Positions 50,615 to 62,079 of a stretch of 64,000 nt of DNA are shown one piece after another. The stretch is from Dillenia suffruticosa (lineage: Eukaryota > Streptophyta > Magnoliopsida > Dilleniales > Dilleniaceae), in assembly GCA_033439265.1 (NCBI GenBank), contig JAVTVX010000013.1, positions 1,328,501 to 1,392,500 on the forward strand, read 5' to 3'. A program made the position numbers and the translations under genes. Within the stretch, counting starts at the first letter, position 1; the number at the start of each line of letters is the position of its first letter. The notes under the pieces were generated by a model. It was not told the origin of the DNA, did not search any database, and saw only the letters and a list, made by a program, of their open reading frames with translations.

Positions 50615-51624
50615 TCTAAGTCTGGCATAGAAAGGGTGTCTTTAGGTTCCAGATGAGAAACTGATACTAATTGGTGTCCAAAGCTTTGATGTCTCCCAAT
50701 ATGCGGCCATATACACTTACTCTTGCAGAGCTTATACATGTTTCCAAAAGAGAGGACCAGCTCTAAATCAGCCTGGGTTAGTCATAATGATTCTTTTATT
50801 ATTTAATTTTTGCATTAATAATGTGTTTTAATCTGTTCTCAAAATACGAGTCCGGCAAAATCTGGATTAGCTTTCTTAGAGGATGGTTGGTCTCTACAGT
50901 TTGTCGGTGCTGACCATCCTGAGTTCATTGTTTTTGATGTATAAAAAGGTGATCCTTTTTCTTTGTTCCTTGTTTTTTAACACTTGACGAAGTGTATGTA
51001 GATCCAGCAAATGTATGACCTTTGTCTCCGACACATAGGATGGGACTTCTTGCGTGTGGATTCTTGTTAACCATAATACATGCACAGTTACAAAATTTAA
51101 ATTGTGATGTCATCTATTATTCTATCATTTTATTTGCTATCTATATATCACTAGAAAAGCGCTTTGCTGTCAGGTGCAAGCTCCTTGCCCTCCGGACCCC
51201 ACTGTGGCGCCTGAGTGAAGACGTGACCCCGGGGGGGGGGGGGTAAGTGACTTCTGCAATTGATGAAGATTCAACATTTTCCTTTTCAATTCAATTTTGA
51301 ACGAGCATATTACCAACATCTCGTGTATCTAATGAAAGAGAACTAAATTCACTTTATCAATAATTTAAATTTAAATTTTGAAAATGAAAAAAAAAATCTA
51401 AGAGAGTTAGCATCAAAATTAGGTTTTATAATTAGTCGAATCAAATTAATTAAATTTTTAAATATCAGTATCAAGTAAAATAAAATGAGCATATTACCCA
51501 TAAGCATCTTAGAGTAAACAAGGAACCGTACATTCATACGAGTGATTCCAACTAGTTCCTCCTACCGGCTTGTCAATGAGCGTGTTACCTATCAGCATCT
51601 TTAAGTAAACAAGTAACCGAACAC

Positions 51625-51838
51625 ATTTTTTTTTGTATCATGTTTTGAACACCACTCAATATTTAAGATTTCATTCTGATTAATTCGAACCGACCGTTGC
51701 ACTGACTCCTTTCGAAGGGCGGGTCTCCCAACGGAGAACGCTCCATATACATGAAGGTCCGACACTCTCGACGGGAGTCGAATCTCGATCATAGTTAATG
51801 ATACTCAATCTCATATCCAATTGAGCCAATCTGCATTG
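51625..51838 (-). mobile_element. tRNA-derived SINE with clear A and B boxes
   Basis: On the minus strand the element opens GATTGGCTCAATTGGATATG, containing an A-box TGGCTCAATTGG. About 45 bases later comes a B-box GATTCGACTCCC. A tRNA-unrelated body follows, ending AAATATTGAGTGGTGTTC...CATGATACAAAAAAAA. The tail resembles the one at about 23210-23245, which supports a shared family. Confidence 0.72.
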
Positions 51839-52369
51839 ATAAAGCGTACATACATACCGGTGTCAACCAGTCCGTCTTAAAAGAAGGGGGCGGGTCATTT
51901 ATTTAGTTTAGGGAATGACGAAAGGGAGAGATTTGCCCATTTCCTAAAGGGTACCTCTTGACTTGACTAGGGATTATCTTAAAGTTATTGGACAAGTTCC
52001 GCTTATAGGATTTGAGATATTGGTCAACTTTTCCCTGAACACAACCGATCCATTTCTGTGGAAGCCCATATTTACTGGACAAGTTCTTTAGTAGCCTGAT
52101 TACTCATATTAATTGTGCCACTTAGCTGAAGCCAACCACACCAAGGCCTGAATTTTTCACTGAGATATAGATTGCAACCTGCCTAGTGGGACTGCACTGA
52201 GAGATCAGAAGTTAGTGTGCAAGCATCGTAAACATCTTTTCTCAGGCGATAATTCTTCAAAAAGGAAAAAATCGGAGAAAATCATCAGAAAACATTATTT
52301 GAGAAAAAGCTGGATGCTAATATCATGGTATGATATTGCCAAACACCTATGGGTACAGTAGTCGAACAC

Positions 52370-52529
52370 TACACTCCCTTAATCATAGGTCGCACCTCCC
52401 TCAACCATAAGTCTCAAGTTTGAATCATAAGAATAGAGAAATGAGATTTAGAAGAGCAACTCTACAGTGGGCCCCACGATGCTATGGCCAAATTAGTCGG
52501 TTCAACTCGGATACCAACCGTGAAAACCA

Positions 52530-52532
<3 letters not shown>
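52370..52532 (+). mobile_element. SINE-like copy
   Basis: CTCAAGTTTGAATCATAAG resembles a worn B-box. Downstream CCAAATTAGTCGGTTCAACTC is related to the family core CGAACCGAATTAGTC in another order. The copy ends in CGTGAAAACCAAAAATA, which runs into a (TA)n array. Confidence 0.45.

Positions 52533-52580
<48 letters not shown>
52533..52580. repeat. (TA)24 microsatellite
   Basis: Perfect TA repeat directly after a SINE-like A tail, a common birthplace of such arrays. Confidence 0.95.
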
Positions 52581-52582
<2 letters not shown>

Positions 52583-53062
52583 TGGTATGGTATCCAAAAT
52601 GTTAAGGTAATGCTTGACTTGGGAATTCTCTAACACACAAGATCATTTCCGTTTATGGCATTCGATGTCAACAAGAGATAACTCTCCATTGTTTATAATC
52701 ATCTCTCCACATGCACAAGGAGAATGAAGAGCTCCTTAACCTTCAAATTACAGCCCTTATACACAGAACCTCGGAAATCCTTTTGGAGCAACCTTCTTGC
52801 AGTATTCTACAAACTAATCCTATTACCAATCCATATGAACCAAAAATCTTCACCCTTGATGTAACAAAATTAAAATGGGAGTCCCATAACATGAACATGC
52901 ATACGTGGAACGTCTGACCTCCTACAGTTATGACATTTGAACTGAAGTAGTTCATTGATACAAGTACGCTTCACTTCCTGATTGTAGGTGGTCTTTCTAG
53001 TTGTCAGATATATGAACCTGTCATGGCTTTAAATTGAGGGAAACTCAGAATCAAACCATACC

Positions 53063-55917
53063 TCATGAGCTCTTGTTGATCTCTTGAAGCATTTCCACCA
53101 CCTTCTTCAGTTTTGGCCGCTTGGCTGGTGTGCTGTCGGTGCACAGTAAAGCAACCTTTAATGCAGCAAGCATTTCTCTCCTCCAAGTAAAAGAGACTGT
53201 ACTAAGTTTTGCATCAAGTATCTGCTCAGGGGTTTCACCTCTTCCTGGAGCACCATGAACCCACTTCACCAAATCTATCCCCTCTCCAAATTCCTCCTCA
53301 ACAGGCTGACGTGTTGTTAGGATCTCAAGCAACACAACTCCATAGCTGTATACATTTCCTGGTGCAGTTACTTGCATTGTGTAGGCATATTCTGAGTAGA
53401 CAGACCCAACAAATGCCAATGTCAAAATCCAAGAGAGATAAGACGGGGTTTTCAAGGAAATACTAAGGTTATTGCTAACAAATCAACCAGCAAAAGCTTA
53501 GGCCTACGAGGAGCACCATGTTAAATATTTATATTCTAACAGGAATGGTAAAAGATCTAGCTACATGCGTGAATACCTGGAGGAATATAACCAAATGAGC
53601 CAGCAACTGCACTAATGCTTGCAGTTCCTCTAGAAGGATCAAGGAGCTTTGATATCTCTATCTCACCAACCAAAGGCCTGAAATCAGCATCCAAAAGTAT
53701 GTTACTTGAAGAGATGTCCAGGTGGATTATAGCCACATGATGAAGAAACGCCAAGCCTTCTGCTACTCCAATGGCAATGGAAAGCCTAGTAGGCCAGTCA
53801 GGTTTGTGACTTGACTCCTTGGTAGATTCATGAAGATACTGAGCCAATGTCCCATTAGGGAAATTGTGATGCAACAAAAGAAAAGCGTCTTCGTATATTA
53901 CAAATCCAATAGGTCTCATCAGATTGTCATGACAGAGTTTACTCAGCCTCTCAAGCTCTCTAATCATCTTGTTTTGATGATGAATTATTGTTCTGTCCAT
54001 TGATTTTAATCTCTTCACTGATAAAACAAGCCCAGAAGGCATAACTGCTTTGTAAACAGTGCTAAAAGTCCCGTTACTGAGCTTATTTGAGTCCTTTAAA
54101 GTTGCTCTCACAACAGCATCAAAATCTATTGCTTGTCCTAGATTCTCAACAAAGACATTTCCAGCAATTATCAATGGCCGGTTATTAGATCCGTCTTCTT
54201 CAACTCCTGCTTCTTTAGCAGCCTTTTCTTGTCTCTCCCTTAGCATAAACAGCAGAACTACAATGGTAACAGAAACGAAGACTGCCAACCCTGAACCAAT
54301 GACTGCTAATATTATCTTGCATGAAACTTTGTGATGGTAGTTCCCACTGTTGGAACTGTTAGAGAACCCACATGGAGAACTCAATGGCTCTCCACATAGT
54401 CCTTTATTGCCTGAAAAGCTCAAGCTTGAGCTCTTCTGAAAAGGCACAAAGGTTGGTATTGGACCTGTGAGAAGATTGTTTGAAAAATTAACTTCAATCA
54501 AACTCTGCATGCCCTTGAGTGCCGATGGGATATTCCCAGAGAGCTGATTATTAGAAACATCCAGAGAAACCAGCTTGTCGAGCTTTCCTAACTCAAAAGG
54601 CAATGATCCATGGAGATGATTGAAGCTCAAGTTCAAGCCTATCTGTAAGTTCTTGATATGACCGATCTCGGGAGGTATACCACCACTAAGATGGTTACTT
54701 CCCAGTTCCAAATCAAGTAGTTTCACACAATTGCCAATCTCAGGGGGTATCTCCCCTCGAATTGAATTCTGACCCAAAAGCAAAAACTGCAATCTTGAAT
54801 TATTGCAGATGTCTCCTGGGAATGTTCCATTGAATCTATTATTGCTTAGATCAAGCTTGCTAAGATTCTTGCCCTTCAAAACTGTTGTCGGAATATCACC
54901 AAATAAGCTATTGCCAGAAACAATAAACTCCTGCAAATTTGCAAGCTGTCCAAGCTCTGGAGGAATTGTTCCTGTAAACCCATTAAAGGCTAAATTCAGG
55001 AGTGTGAGATTGGGACAAAGAGAAAACTCTGGAACAATCTCACCAGAGAGATTGTTGTTATCCGCTTCAAAGTATCTAAGACTACTGACATTACCAATTG
55101 CCTTCGGAATGGTTCCTACAAAACGGTTGTTCCCAATCCGAACATTGGATAAGCCCGTGCATTTCCCAATTGAATTGGGAATATTGCCTGTCAATCTGTT
55201 TTGTGTCAGAATTAAAACCTCAAGCTTCCCAAGTGCAAAAATGCTCTCGGGAATTGACCCTTCAAGGTAGTTAGAATGAAGGTTCAGCAGCTGAAGTTCT
55301 GAAACGGAGCCTAAATTTTCAGGAAGTTTACCATCCAAAACATTCTCATATGCTGTGAAAGCCATCAAATGGGTCAAATTCCCAACCCAAGACGGTATCG
55401 AACCATTCAACCCATTACCGGAAATATGAAATTCCTGCAACATTTCTAGCGCCTCAAGTTCATTGGGGATCTCTCCTGTAAGCAAATTGTCTGACATGTT
55501 CAATGATCTAAGGTTCCTTAGCCTACCCAATTCTATGGGAATTGAGCCATCGAATTTATTGGATGACAGATCAAGAAATTCAAGTTCAGGTAAGTTACCA
55601 AAAGCTGAAGGAATTGAACCGTGCAAGAAATTATTGGACAAGTCTAGCCACTTCAAAGCTCTGAGCTGAGAAACGAGAGTCGCATTACCTCGGAGCTCGC
55701 GGTGTGAAAGATCAAGCATTTCCACCGTTGATTTATCCAAACTGCAGCGGATGCCAATCCAAGAGCAGAAATCAGAATTGTTGGAACCCCACCATGAAAC
55801 TTCAAGCTCATCTCTGATCGCCAACATTGTTGCTTCATCATTCACTTGAGCAATCACAAGCTGAGAGCATGAAAAGGCTCCAATAAACAGAAGACAGAAC
55901 AATAGCAGAAAGCCCAT
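53063..55917 (-). CDS. PXC3: PXC3-like LRR receptor kinase, probably catalytically weak or inactive
   Basis: Plasma-membrane receptor-like protein; the Arabidopsis relative is PXY/TDR-correlated 3, co-expressed with vascular genes. Exon 1 is 55917-53577 and exon 2 is 53391-53063, separated by a 185-bp intron that splits the E of the IPPE motif, giving 889 residues. The Met at 55917 starts a good signal peptide (MGFLLLFCLLFIGAFSCSQL); an in-frame Met 15 codons upstream (55962) is less likely. About 18 leucine-rich repeats follow (for example LDLSNNFLHGSIPSAFGNL), then a membrane segment (LAVIGSGLAVFVSVTIVVLL) and a kinase domain. The kinase keeps a lysine (SVKRLK) and HLDISSSN in place of HRD, but DFG is replaced by GEI. 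That loss of the metal-binding Asp predicts a pseudokinase. The same change is, as I recall, present in Arabidopsis PXC3, so it is not recent decay. Confidence 0.93.
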
Positions 55918-56545
55918 TTTTGAGAGTTGAAATTGAACACAGACTGAATTTCTAATCTGCACTCAAAACCCTCAAACAATCACCAAAATTTCACTTTTCT
56001 GTTCCGTCATCGATAAAAGCCACTTCTTGATTTCTATGAAACCCGTCGTATAAATTTGTTCATTTTCACATTTGAACAAAACCAATCTCAGATTTCTTGA
56101 AATGCAAGCATCTGGGATCACAAAAACCTCTTATTTTCAGCAACGAAGTCTGGGAAATTAAGGGTTTAAGTAAAAACTTTAGACATTTTATCAGGTTCTT
56201 GGGCTCAGTAAAAGGTAAGACTTGAACCCACCAAGAAACAACAAACAACAAACTGGCAACATTACAGAAAAAAAGGTTTTCAAGAAAAACACAATCTGAT
56301 CAATGATGGACGGTTTTTGGAAGAAGCAGAAACTCAAACTTTGGTTTGTAAGGAAAGGAGGGGGGAAACGAAGAGGAAAAGAGTACAACAATGCAGCGGT
56401 ACCAGGTGTTTGGAGGGGGGAGAGAGAGAGAGAGAGTTTTGGGGTTGGATAGGAGGAAATTCTGCACACGCAGCCTTCACGAGAAATGAGCAGTCGAATG
56501 AATGAGGGGGAAACTATATGCCTATGCATATGCAAATGCAAATGT
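55918..56545 (-). promoter_or_regulatory. 5' UTR and upstream region of the PXC3-like gene
   Basis: Holds the putative leader and a (GA)n tract at 56421-56436 (CT-rich on the coding strand). A 116-codon frame at 56191-56541 on the same strand lacks recognisable features and may be an upstream frame or chance. Confidence 0.4.
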
Positions 56546-59460
56546 TACATCTGAAGACATGATACTTCCCCTGACAAGTTTTTTGGGCATCCAAAGGATA
56601 CTTCGGAATTAAATAATTTAATCCTCTTCCTCCTAGTCTTATACTTTGGACCACGCACTAGATTTCCTATTACCATATTCTGGGACTTTTTACAATTTTC
56701 ATAATAACCGAATTTAATCTGATTTTTAATTATTTTAATTATTGATTTTATTGATTACACCGGTGACTATAGGGACAGAACAAAGTAATAATATAAAAGA
56801 GAATAGAGATATTACCATAAAAGCTTTTTTTTTTTTTGGATGAAACTGTTGAGGTATTTATTTTAAATATGGATTTTGGGTGAAACTAACTTGTCAATTT
56901 GAAGACGAACAAAAATTAGCATATAAATCTACAAAAGACCTCTAGAAATGAATTCATGTAGAATGTTGAATTTTAATATGCATTTAATTAGATAATTCAC
57001 ACTATTTGCATAGAAGGATTTTAACTTAAGTCTCTGGGTCTTTGCACCTAAAAATTAAATTTCGTTATTATTTTATTCCGATTATAATATTTTTTAATTT
57101 AAAAATAAAATTTTCATAAAAAATTTAGGGCCTTGTTATTATTATACTACTAAGTTTTTATATTACAATTTTTTACTTTAATTGAATGTAATCTCAAATT
57201 TTCCTAAGTGATTACATGAGCTAAATAGATTATTTAGGAATTCTCTTAGAAATTTTTAATCACACACAACGGCTAACACAGAAATTGTGATTTTTACCGT
57301 TGGCGTCGAATCCAAACCTCGGATTCTACCTACACGGGTCATACATAGACGTTACTTTCAAGGGTCCTTTCATATTTCCCTAGCAAAACTTATTAGAATT
57401 TAGGGGCAATTAGTAGCTTACAAGAATTTATTTTTTCTTATATAATAATTAGTTTAATAGGAAGAACGTTAAATTTTTAAATCAAGTTTCTAATTCGAAT
57501 ATTGAAAGTAAAAAAAAAAATATATTGAAAGAGTTTTCCTTATAGATAGTTTGACATTATCTCGAATCGAATTTATCGAAAATAATTTTAAATACCGATC
57601 GATCAAATACCAAAAAAAAATAACACAGGCATATTTACGCAAATATATATAATGGGTATGAGACGAGAAAACTTATCAAACATACTCGATAATTTCATAG
57701 ATCAAATGAATTTAAAATAAATAAAAAAAATCTTAATTGATTGAAAACTATTTTAATATTTCAATTCAATTATTGGATATTAAAATTTAAATATTATTTG
57801 GTGAGTAGAGATTTTCTTTACCGGGTGAATCCAAGTTTTATTACTTTGGTAAGAGAAGTTACAATTTGTTGATCTGTCAATTTGTAACCCAACAAAGTGT
57901 CCAAAGAACAAGGCAATGCTCACACAAATTTGTAAAGATAGATTGTGCGTAAGAAAAGAGAGAGACAGAAAAAATGTATCAGTCACTGCAATGGCCAAAC
58001 TTTTCAAAAGCATTTCACTTTTTCGAATATTTCCCCTTTTTCTTTTTGGGATTTTTACACTAATTGTGGGATTAGCAGTGTTAATCGAAGGACTCGTAAG
58101 AAAGGTAAGAATTATTATAAACTTTACTTATTATAAAATATTTTATTTAAATTATTATTATATTTTATTTACTTATTATAAAATATTACTACGAGGTAGT
58201 GTTTTGAAGGGGTAGGAGGAAAATAATGAATATAAAATAAAAATATTATATTTAATTTATAGAGATATAGAAAAAAAAAAATCAAAATTCAAACTATAGT
58301 TTGTGATCATTGTTTCATTTCTATCTCCCAAATAATTCTTCTTATTTTTTAAGAGGAATAAATAAAATCCCTTTTCTTTTTTCTTTTCCGGCATCCTCTC
58401 AGAATATGTGTACAAAATCTTAGTATATTGGGAAGAAACGCAAATTGAAAAAAAAAAATTACACCAAAAAATGCATTTTAGATGCCTAGAAAAACCCTAA
58501 TATTCAAATTTCCTATCGTGACAAATACTAGAACAAAATAAATAAATAAATAAATAAAAACAACAGGAGGGAAAGCAGACATTGCATCATTCTGCATATG
58601 GTTTGTAGGAACCACAAGGGATGGTGATAGCACGTGGGACCCCAGAGCAGAGGAAAAAGGTCTGGAGCATTAGGGGACAGGTGGGGCCATGATATGTCAG
58701 TCTCTCCCTTAGCTGACCCATCACTCCATTTTTCCTTTTTTTTTTAAGGAAAATAATTAATTAATTAATTAATAATTAAGAGGGTCCGATAATTTTCACA
58801 TCCCCCAAAACAAAAATTTCCACATTAACCCTTTCTTTTAATTTTTTTTTTTTTATTTTACATCTAAAAACTTTTAGTTTTAATAAAAGTAGTATAGATA
58901 AAATAATATAAAATAAAACAAGTCAAGATAAATTAAAATAAAATAAAATTATCAAGATCAAAATATAATGATCAAGAACTCAAACTATATCTCTTTAACA
59001 AAATATCTCAAGTAAAGTTTTACTGTGATTAAACAAATTCAGTAACTATAGTTAATGATCATGCATGACTATGTGAGAATGAGACTGATAGTTTTAAAAT
59101 AATCAATACGATAGGTTTTAAAGTTATTATTGCTTTTGATCCAATGACGATTAAGATGATAAATCTTGTATTGTAAAAGAAAGTTAAAAATATGTTAAAT
59201 TATAAGTATTTAAAAAATATATATATATATCAATATACTTGATTTTAAAAGAGTTGACATTCATATAAAGTATAGTAGTATAAGATTTTAGCCATATATA
59301 TGATTCAATACAAAACTTTGTTTCATTTGTATTCACTTTCGCTGGTAAAGCCAGAATTACCCTTTTTGCACTTTTAAACTTTGTTCTCATCAATTTGTCT
59401 ATCTTTATATTCTCACTTATTGGTTTAAAATTCAAATAGAGTACCACACGATGACAATTT
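56546..59460. other. AT-rich intergenic region
   Basis: Mostly AT-rich. A SINE-like patch lies near 57445-57630 (CTCGAATCGAATTTATCGAAAA). A frame at 57991-58104 reads MAKLFKSISLFRIFPLFLFG and ends at a good donor (AAG/GTAAGA), so it could be a signal-peptide first exon, but no second exon was found. At 58566-58740 a less AT-rich island carries a G-box CACGTG at about 58632. Confidence 0.45.
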
Positions 59461-59469
59461 ATTATTTAT

Positions 59470-59655
59470 GAACAATCGATTTATTGGGATGGAATATTAA
59501 ATCTCTTAATCAAATTTCAGATTCAAAACTTGAAAACAAAAAAGATTAAACTATGAGATCTACTCTCTAAATAAAGCTCTATAAACACTTGAACCGAATA
59601 GTCGAAATACTATTATGAATATTCGTGACAGTAAAAAAAAAAAAAAAACAATGGC
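59470..59655 (+). mobile_element. SINE-like copy
   Basis: It reads CTTAATCAAATTTCAGATTC, then AAAACTTGAAAACAAAAAAG, then CACTTGAACCGAATAGTCGAAA and a poly-A tail near 59632. The core CGAACCGAATTAGTC is shared with other copies in the window. Confidence 0.5.
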
Positions 59656-60150
59656 AATTTGTCCAATAATATCTCACTTTTTCTTTGGAAAAATAAGATA
59701 CCATCTTCCCTCCTTTTCCTATGGCTTTTGATTTTTATTTCCATTCAATTACTTTCATTATTTTGTCTGGTACATGTCACATACTCAAGTGGGTATGTTT
59801 TAAAATGAGGTAAAGTTTGAAATTAGTTAGTCTTGAACATAAGTGTGTTGAAATTATATTAGCCACCTATTATGATGCAATAGGCCACAACCAATCCGAT
59901 GGGACAAATGATGGTAACATTAGTAGTAATGGGACAGTGACAGGGTCCTATAAAACCATGTGGTTTTCATCAGCAAACGAATATCATTGTTTGTACCATG
60001 ATTAAGAAATTTAATTCAAAACAAATGAAAAACCCACCAACCCCAGATTAAATCCATTTAAAGATAAATAAAGAAATAAATAATTTAAAAAACAGGGAAG
60101 TGACTCCACTAGTTTTAAAGCTTATAGGCTTATACCAATCAATAGCATGT

Positions 60151-60195
60151 GGTGGGGGGGTGATGGGTGATGGGTGATGGGTGATGGGTGTGGGG
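60151..60195 (+). repeat. (TGATGGG)n array with G-quadruplex potential
   Basis: A run of seven G is followed by four TGATGGG units and TGTGGGG. This gives five or more G runs of at least three with loops of four bases, fitting the G-quadruplex pattern on the plus strand. Confidence 0.75.
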
Positions 60196-60199
60196 TCAA

Positions 60200-61050
60200 A
60201 AGGATACACGATAGGCGATTGTCATCCAAATGACAGAGAGAAAAAGGGGACTGAAAAGCAATGGGGGATTTCACTGTGGAATCTCCTTTGATTGAGATTG
60301 CTCCCCTTCTTTACTAGACAAGCATCATGAGCCTTGTATCATGGTTTGTCTCACCTCCATGGGCATCAAGGGGCCTCCCATTCTCTTTCTCTCTCACTCT
60401 CTCAAGATGCAATTCCTTTTTCCTTGACTATTGTTCCAAAGAATAAAAAATACAAGATCTAATTTATTTATCCTTCTAATTTGTAATTAGTTATTGGAGA
60501 GTAGACATTCCCCCTCCCCTCTCTCTCATTCATTTTCTTTGAGTAATGTTCAAAGAATGAAAAAAAATCTAATACTGTAGAACACATAATTTATCACTCA
60601 TTCTGTCTCATTTTTACATAAAAAAATTCCCAAATACAGATTTTAAGAAAAAAGTATTAGTTGTTTTAGTTTTATTCACAAAAACTATTTTTCTCTTTTA
60701 AAACTAACCTCTTAATCAAGCTAATCAATCTACTTTTTATGGACAGATAATAAGATCATATGTTTATTATATCAACAAAATAAATTATTGACCCTCATTT
60801 TAAAATAAAAAATAATAAAAAATCACTTAAAATGAGACGTACAGAGTAATAATGAATATGAATGAATTTCCAAAAATTCGTCACGTGTTAGCTAGTAACA
60901 CAATGTGCATGGCCCATATGGTGATGGTGGGGAATCACAACAAAACAAACCCACAATTGGTCAGGCGGTTGTTGTCCATAGGCCTGCCCAAATCTGGCCC
61001 ATTTATTGAAAGATACAATTAACTGCCATGTTCCTTCTTTGGGCCTACCA
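60200..61050. other. Spacer with less AT-rich islands
   Basis: Islands at 60240-60420 and 60880-61020 have a balanced composition and promoter-like words (a CACGTG at about 60882). No reading frame longer than about 20 codons starts in them, and no domain or known small-RNA sequence was recognised. Confidence 0.35.
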
Positions 61051-61054
61051 TTAT

Positions 61055-61200
61055 TTTTTTTTCCGATTCAAATATCATAAAACTCATTTTAGTATATAAC
61101 TCTCCTAAATCCTTTTTCGCTATTTTCAAGATTTGAACTCGAAACTTTTAGTTAAGATAGTAAAATGTTTGACCACTCAACCAAAAAGAGTTTAGTTTTG
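61055..61200 (-). mobile_element. tRNA-derived SINE, copy 1 of an adjacent pair
   Basis: On the minus strand: A-box-like TTGGTTGAGTGGTCAAACAT, then a B-box-like TTTCGAGTTCAAATC. The body contains GCGAAAAAGGATTTAGGAGAG, ending ATATTTGAATCGG and an A-rich tail (T run at 61050-61060 on the plus strand). Confidence 0.65.
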
Positions 61201-61214
61201 GGCCTACCTTTATT

Positions 61215-61385
61215 TTTTTTGAGTTTTCACCACTAGAATTTGAGTTTTATCTGACTAATTCGGTTCGAGTATTGTAGGGTCCATTTTAGGAGTTGGCTCT
61301 CCCGAATCCTTTTTCGCCAATTCCAGAGCTCAAACTCGAGATCTTTGATTAAATGGGTAAAGTGTCCGACCACTCCCATTATATA
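61215..61385 (-). mobile_element. tRNA-derived SINE, copy 2 of an adjacent pair
   Basis: On the minus strand: GGGAGTGGTCGGACACTTTA, then ATCTCGAGTTTGAGCTC as a worn B-box. GCGAAAAAGGATTCGGGAGAG is nearly identical to copy 1. The element ends CTCGAACCGAATTAGTCAG. Same orientation as copy 1, about 15 bases apart. Confidence 0.65.
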
Positions 61386-61424
61386 GGAGAAGTAGAAGTA
61401 GCTCCCGGTTGATAGTCGGTCTAA

Positions 61425-61600
61425 TGAATAATAATATTAGATCCTTTAATTAAATTTCGAATTCAAAATTTGAAAATAAAAATACTATATTAGGAAAGTT
61501 AACTTATAAATTGAGCTCGATAATGCTTGAATCGAATTAAACGAAGTATAACTCCGGGTGCCGGTTGGTCCAACGCCCAAAAAGGTCAAAAAAAAAAAAT
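61425..61600 (+). mobile_element. SINE-like copy
   Basis: CTTTAATTAAATTTCGAATTC, AAAATTTGAAAATAAAAATA and GCTTGAATCGAATTAAACG parallel the copy at 59470. A poly-A run closes it near 61600. Confidence 0.45.
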
Positions 61601-62079
61601 TGAAAGTAGCACCACCTGCTGACTACGTGGTATAGATAGCAGGGATCTGAAGAAGGCCGAGCATTTAATTAGGGCTTTTGATTGGCCTAACTATGTCACA
61701 TTGGTCCCTAACTATATTAATGCAATTTTAGTTTATCAAGAAAAAGAAAGAAAAGAAAAAAAGTTAGAAAAATTACATAAGATATTTTTCTCACAAAAAC
61801 TATGTAAGATGTTAAGCATATATATAGAAGAAGTGTTAAAACAAGAAAAAAAAAAAAAAACCAATTATGAGTTCCACAGTCATTCTAAAAGAGAGAAAAA
61901 AGGACATTTTCCCCTAAAAATATGAAAAGTTTAGACTAGACATTCCCAAGAAAATCCAAAAAGCTAGGCAGGGTGTCCTACCTAAGGCCATTCTTGCATG
62001 GGATTAGGGCCTTGAGACAATACGCAATCAAAATTGTCATCAAGGTCCGGTGTAAGTGATAACAGATCACAGAGATCCC

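Larger units (their letters stand above)
50615..53062. other. Spacer between convergent EFR3-like and PXC3-like genes
   Basis: It contains the EFR3-like 3' UTR, a GC-rich patch ending in a G run near 51230-51243, a related direct repeat at 51301, 51486 and 51578, two SINE copies and a (TA)n array. Open frames here carry no recognisable domain. Confidence 0.55.

Noticed and set aside
56191..56541. 116-codon minus-strand frame upstream of the PXC3-like gene
   Set aside because: Lies in the 5' leader, rich in CT-repeat translation, no conserved features.
57991..58104. Signal-peptide-like frame ending at a good splice donor
   Set aside because: No second exon with matching phase or cysteine pattern was found downstream; kept only as a note in the spacer entry.
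60310..60352. Short inverted repeat GACAAGCATCATGA / TATCATGGTTTGTC considered as a microRNA precursor
   Set aside because: The stem is short with several mismatches, and neither arm matches a plant microRNA family that I know.
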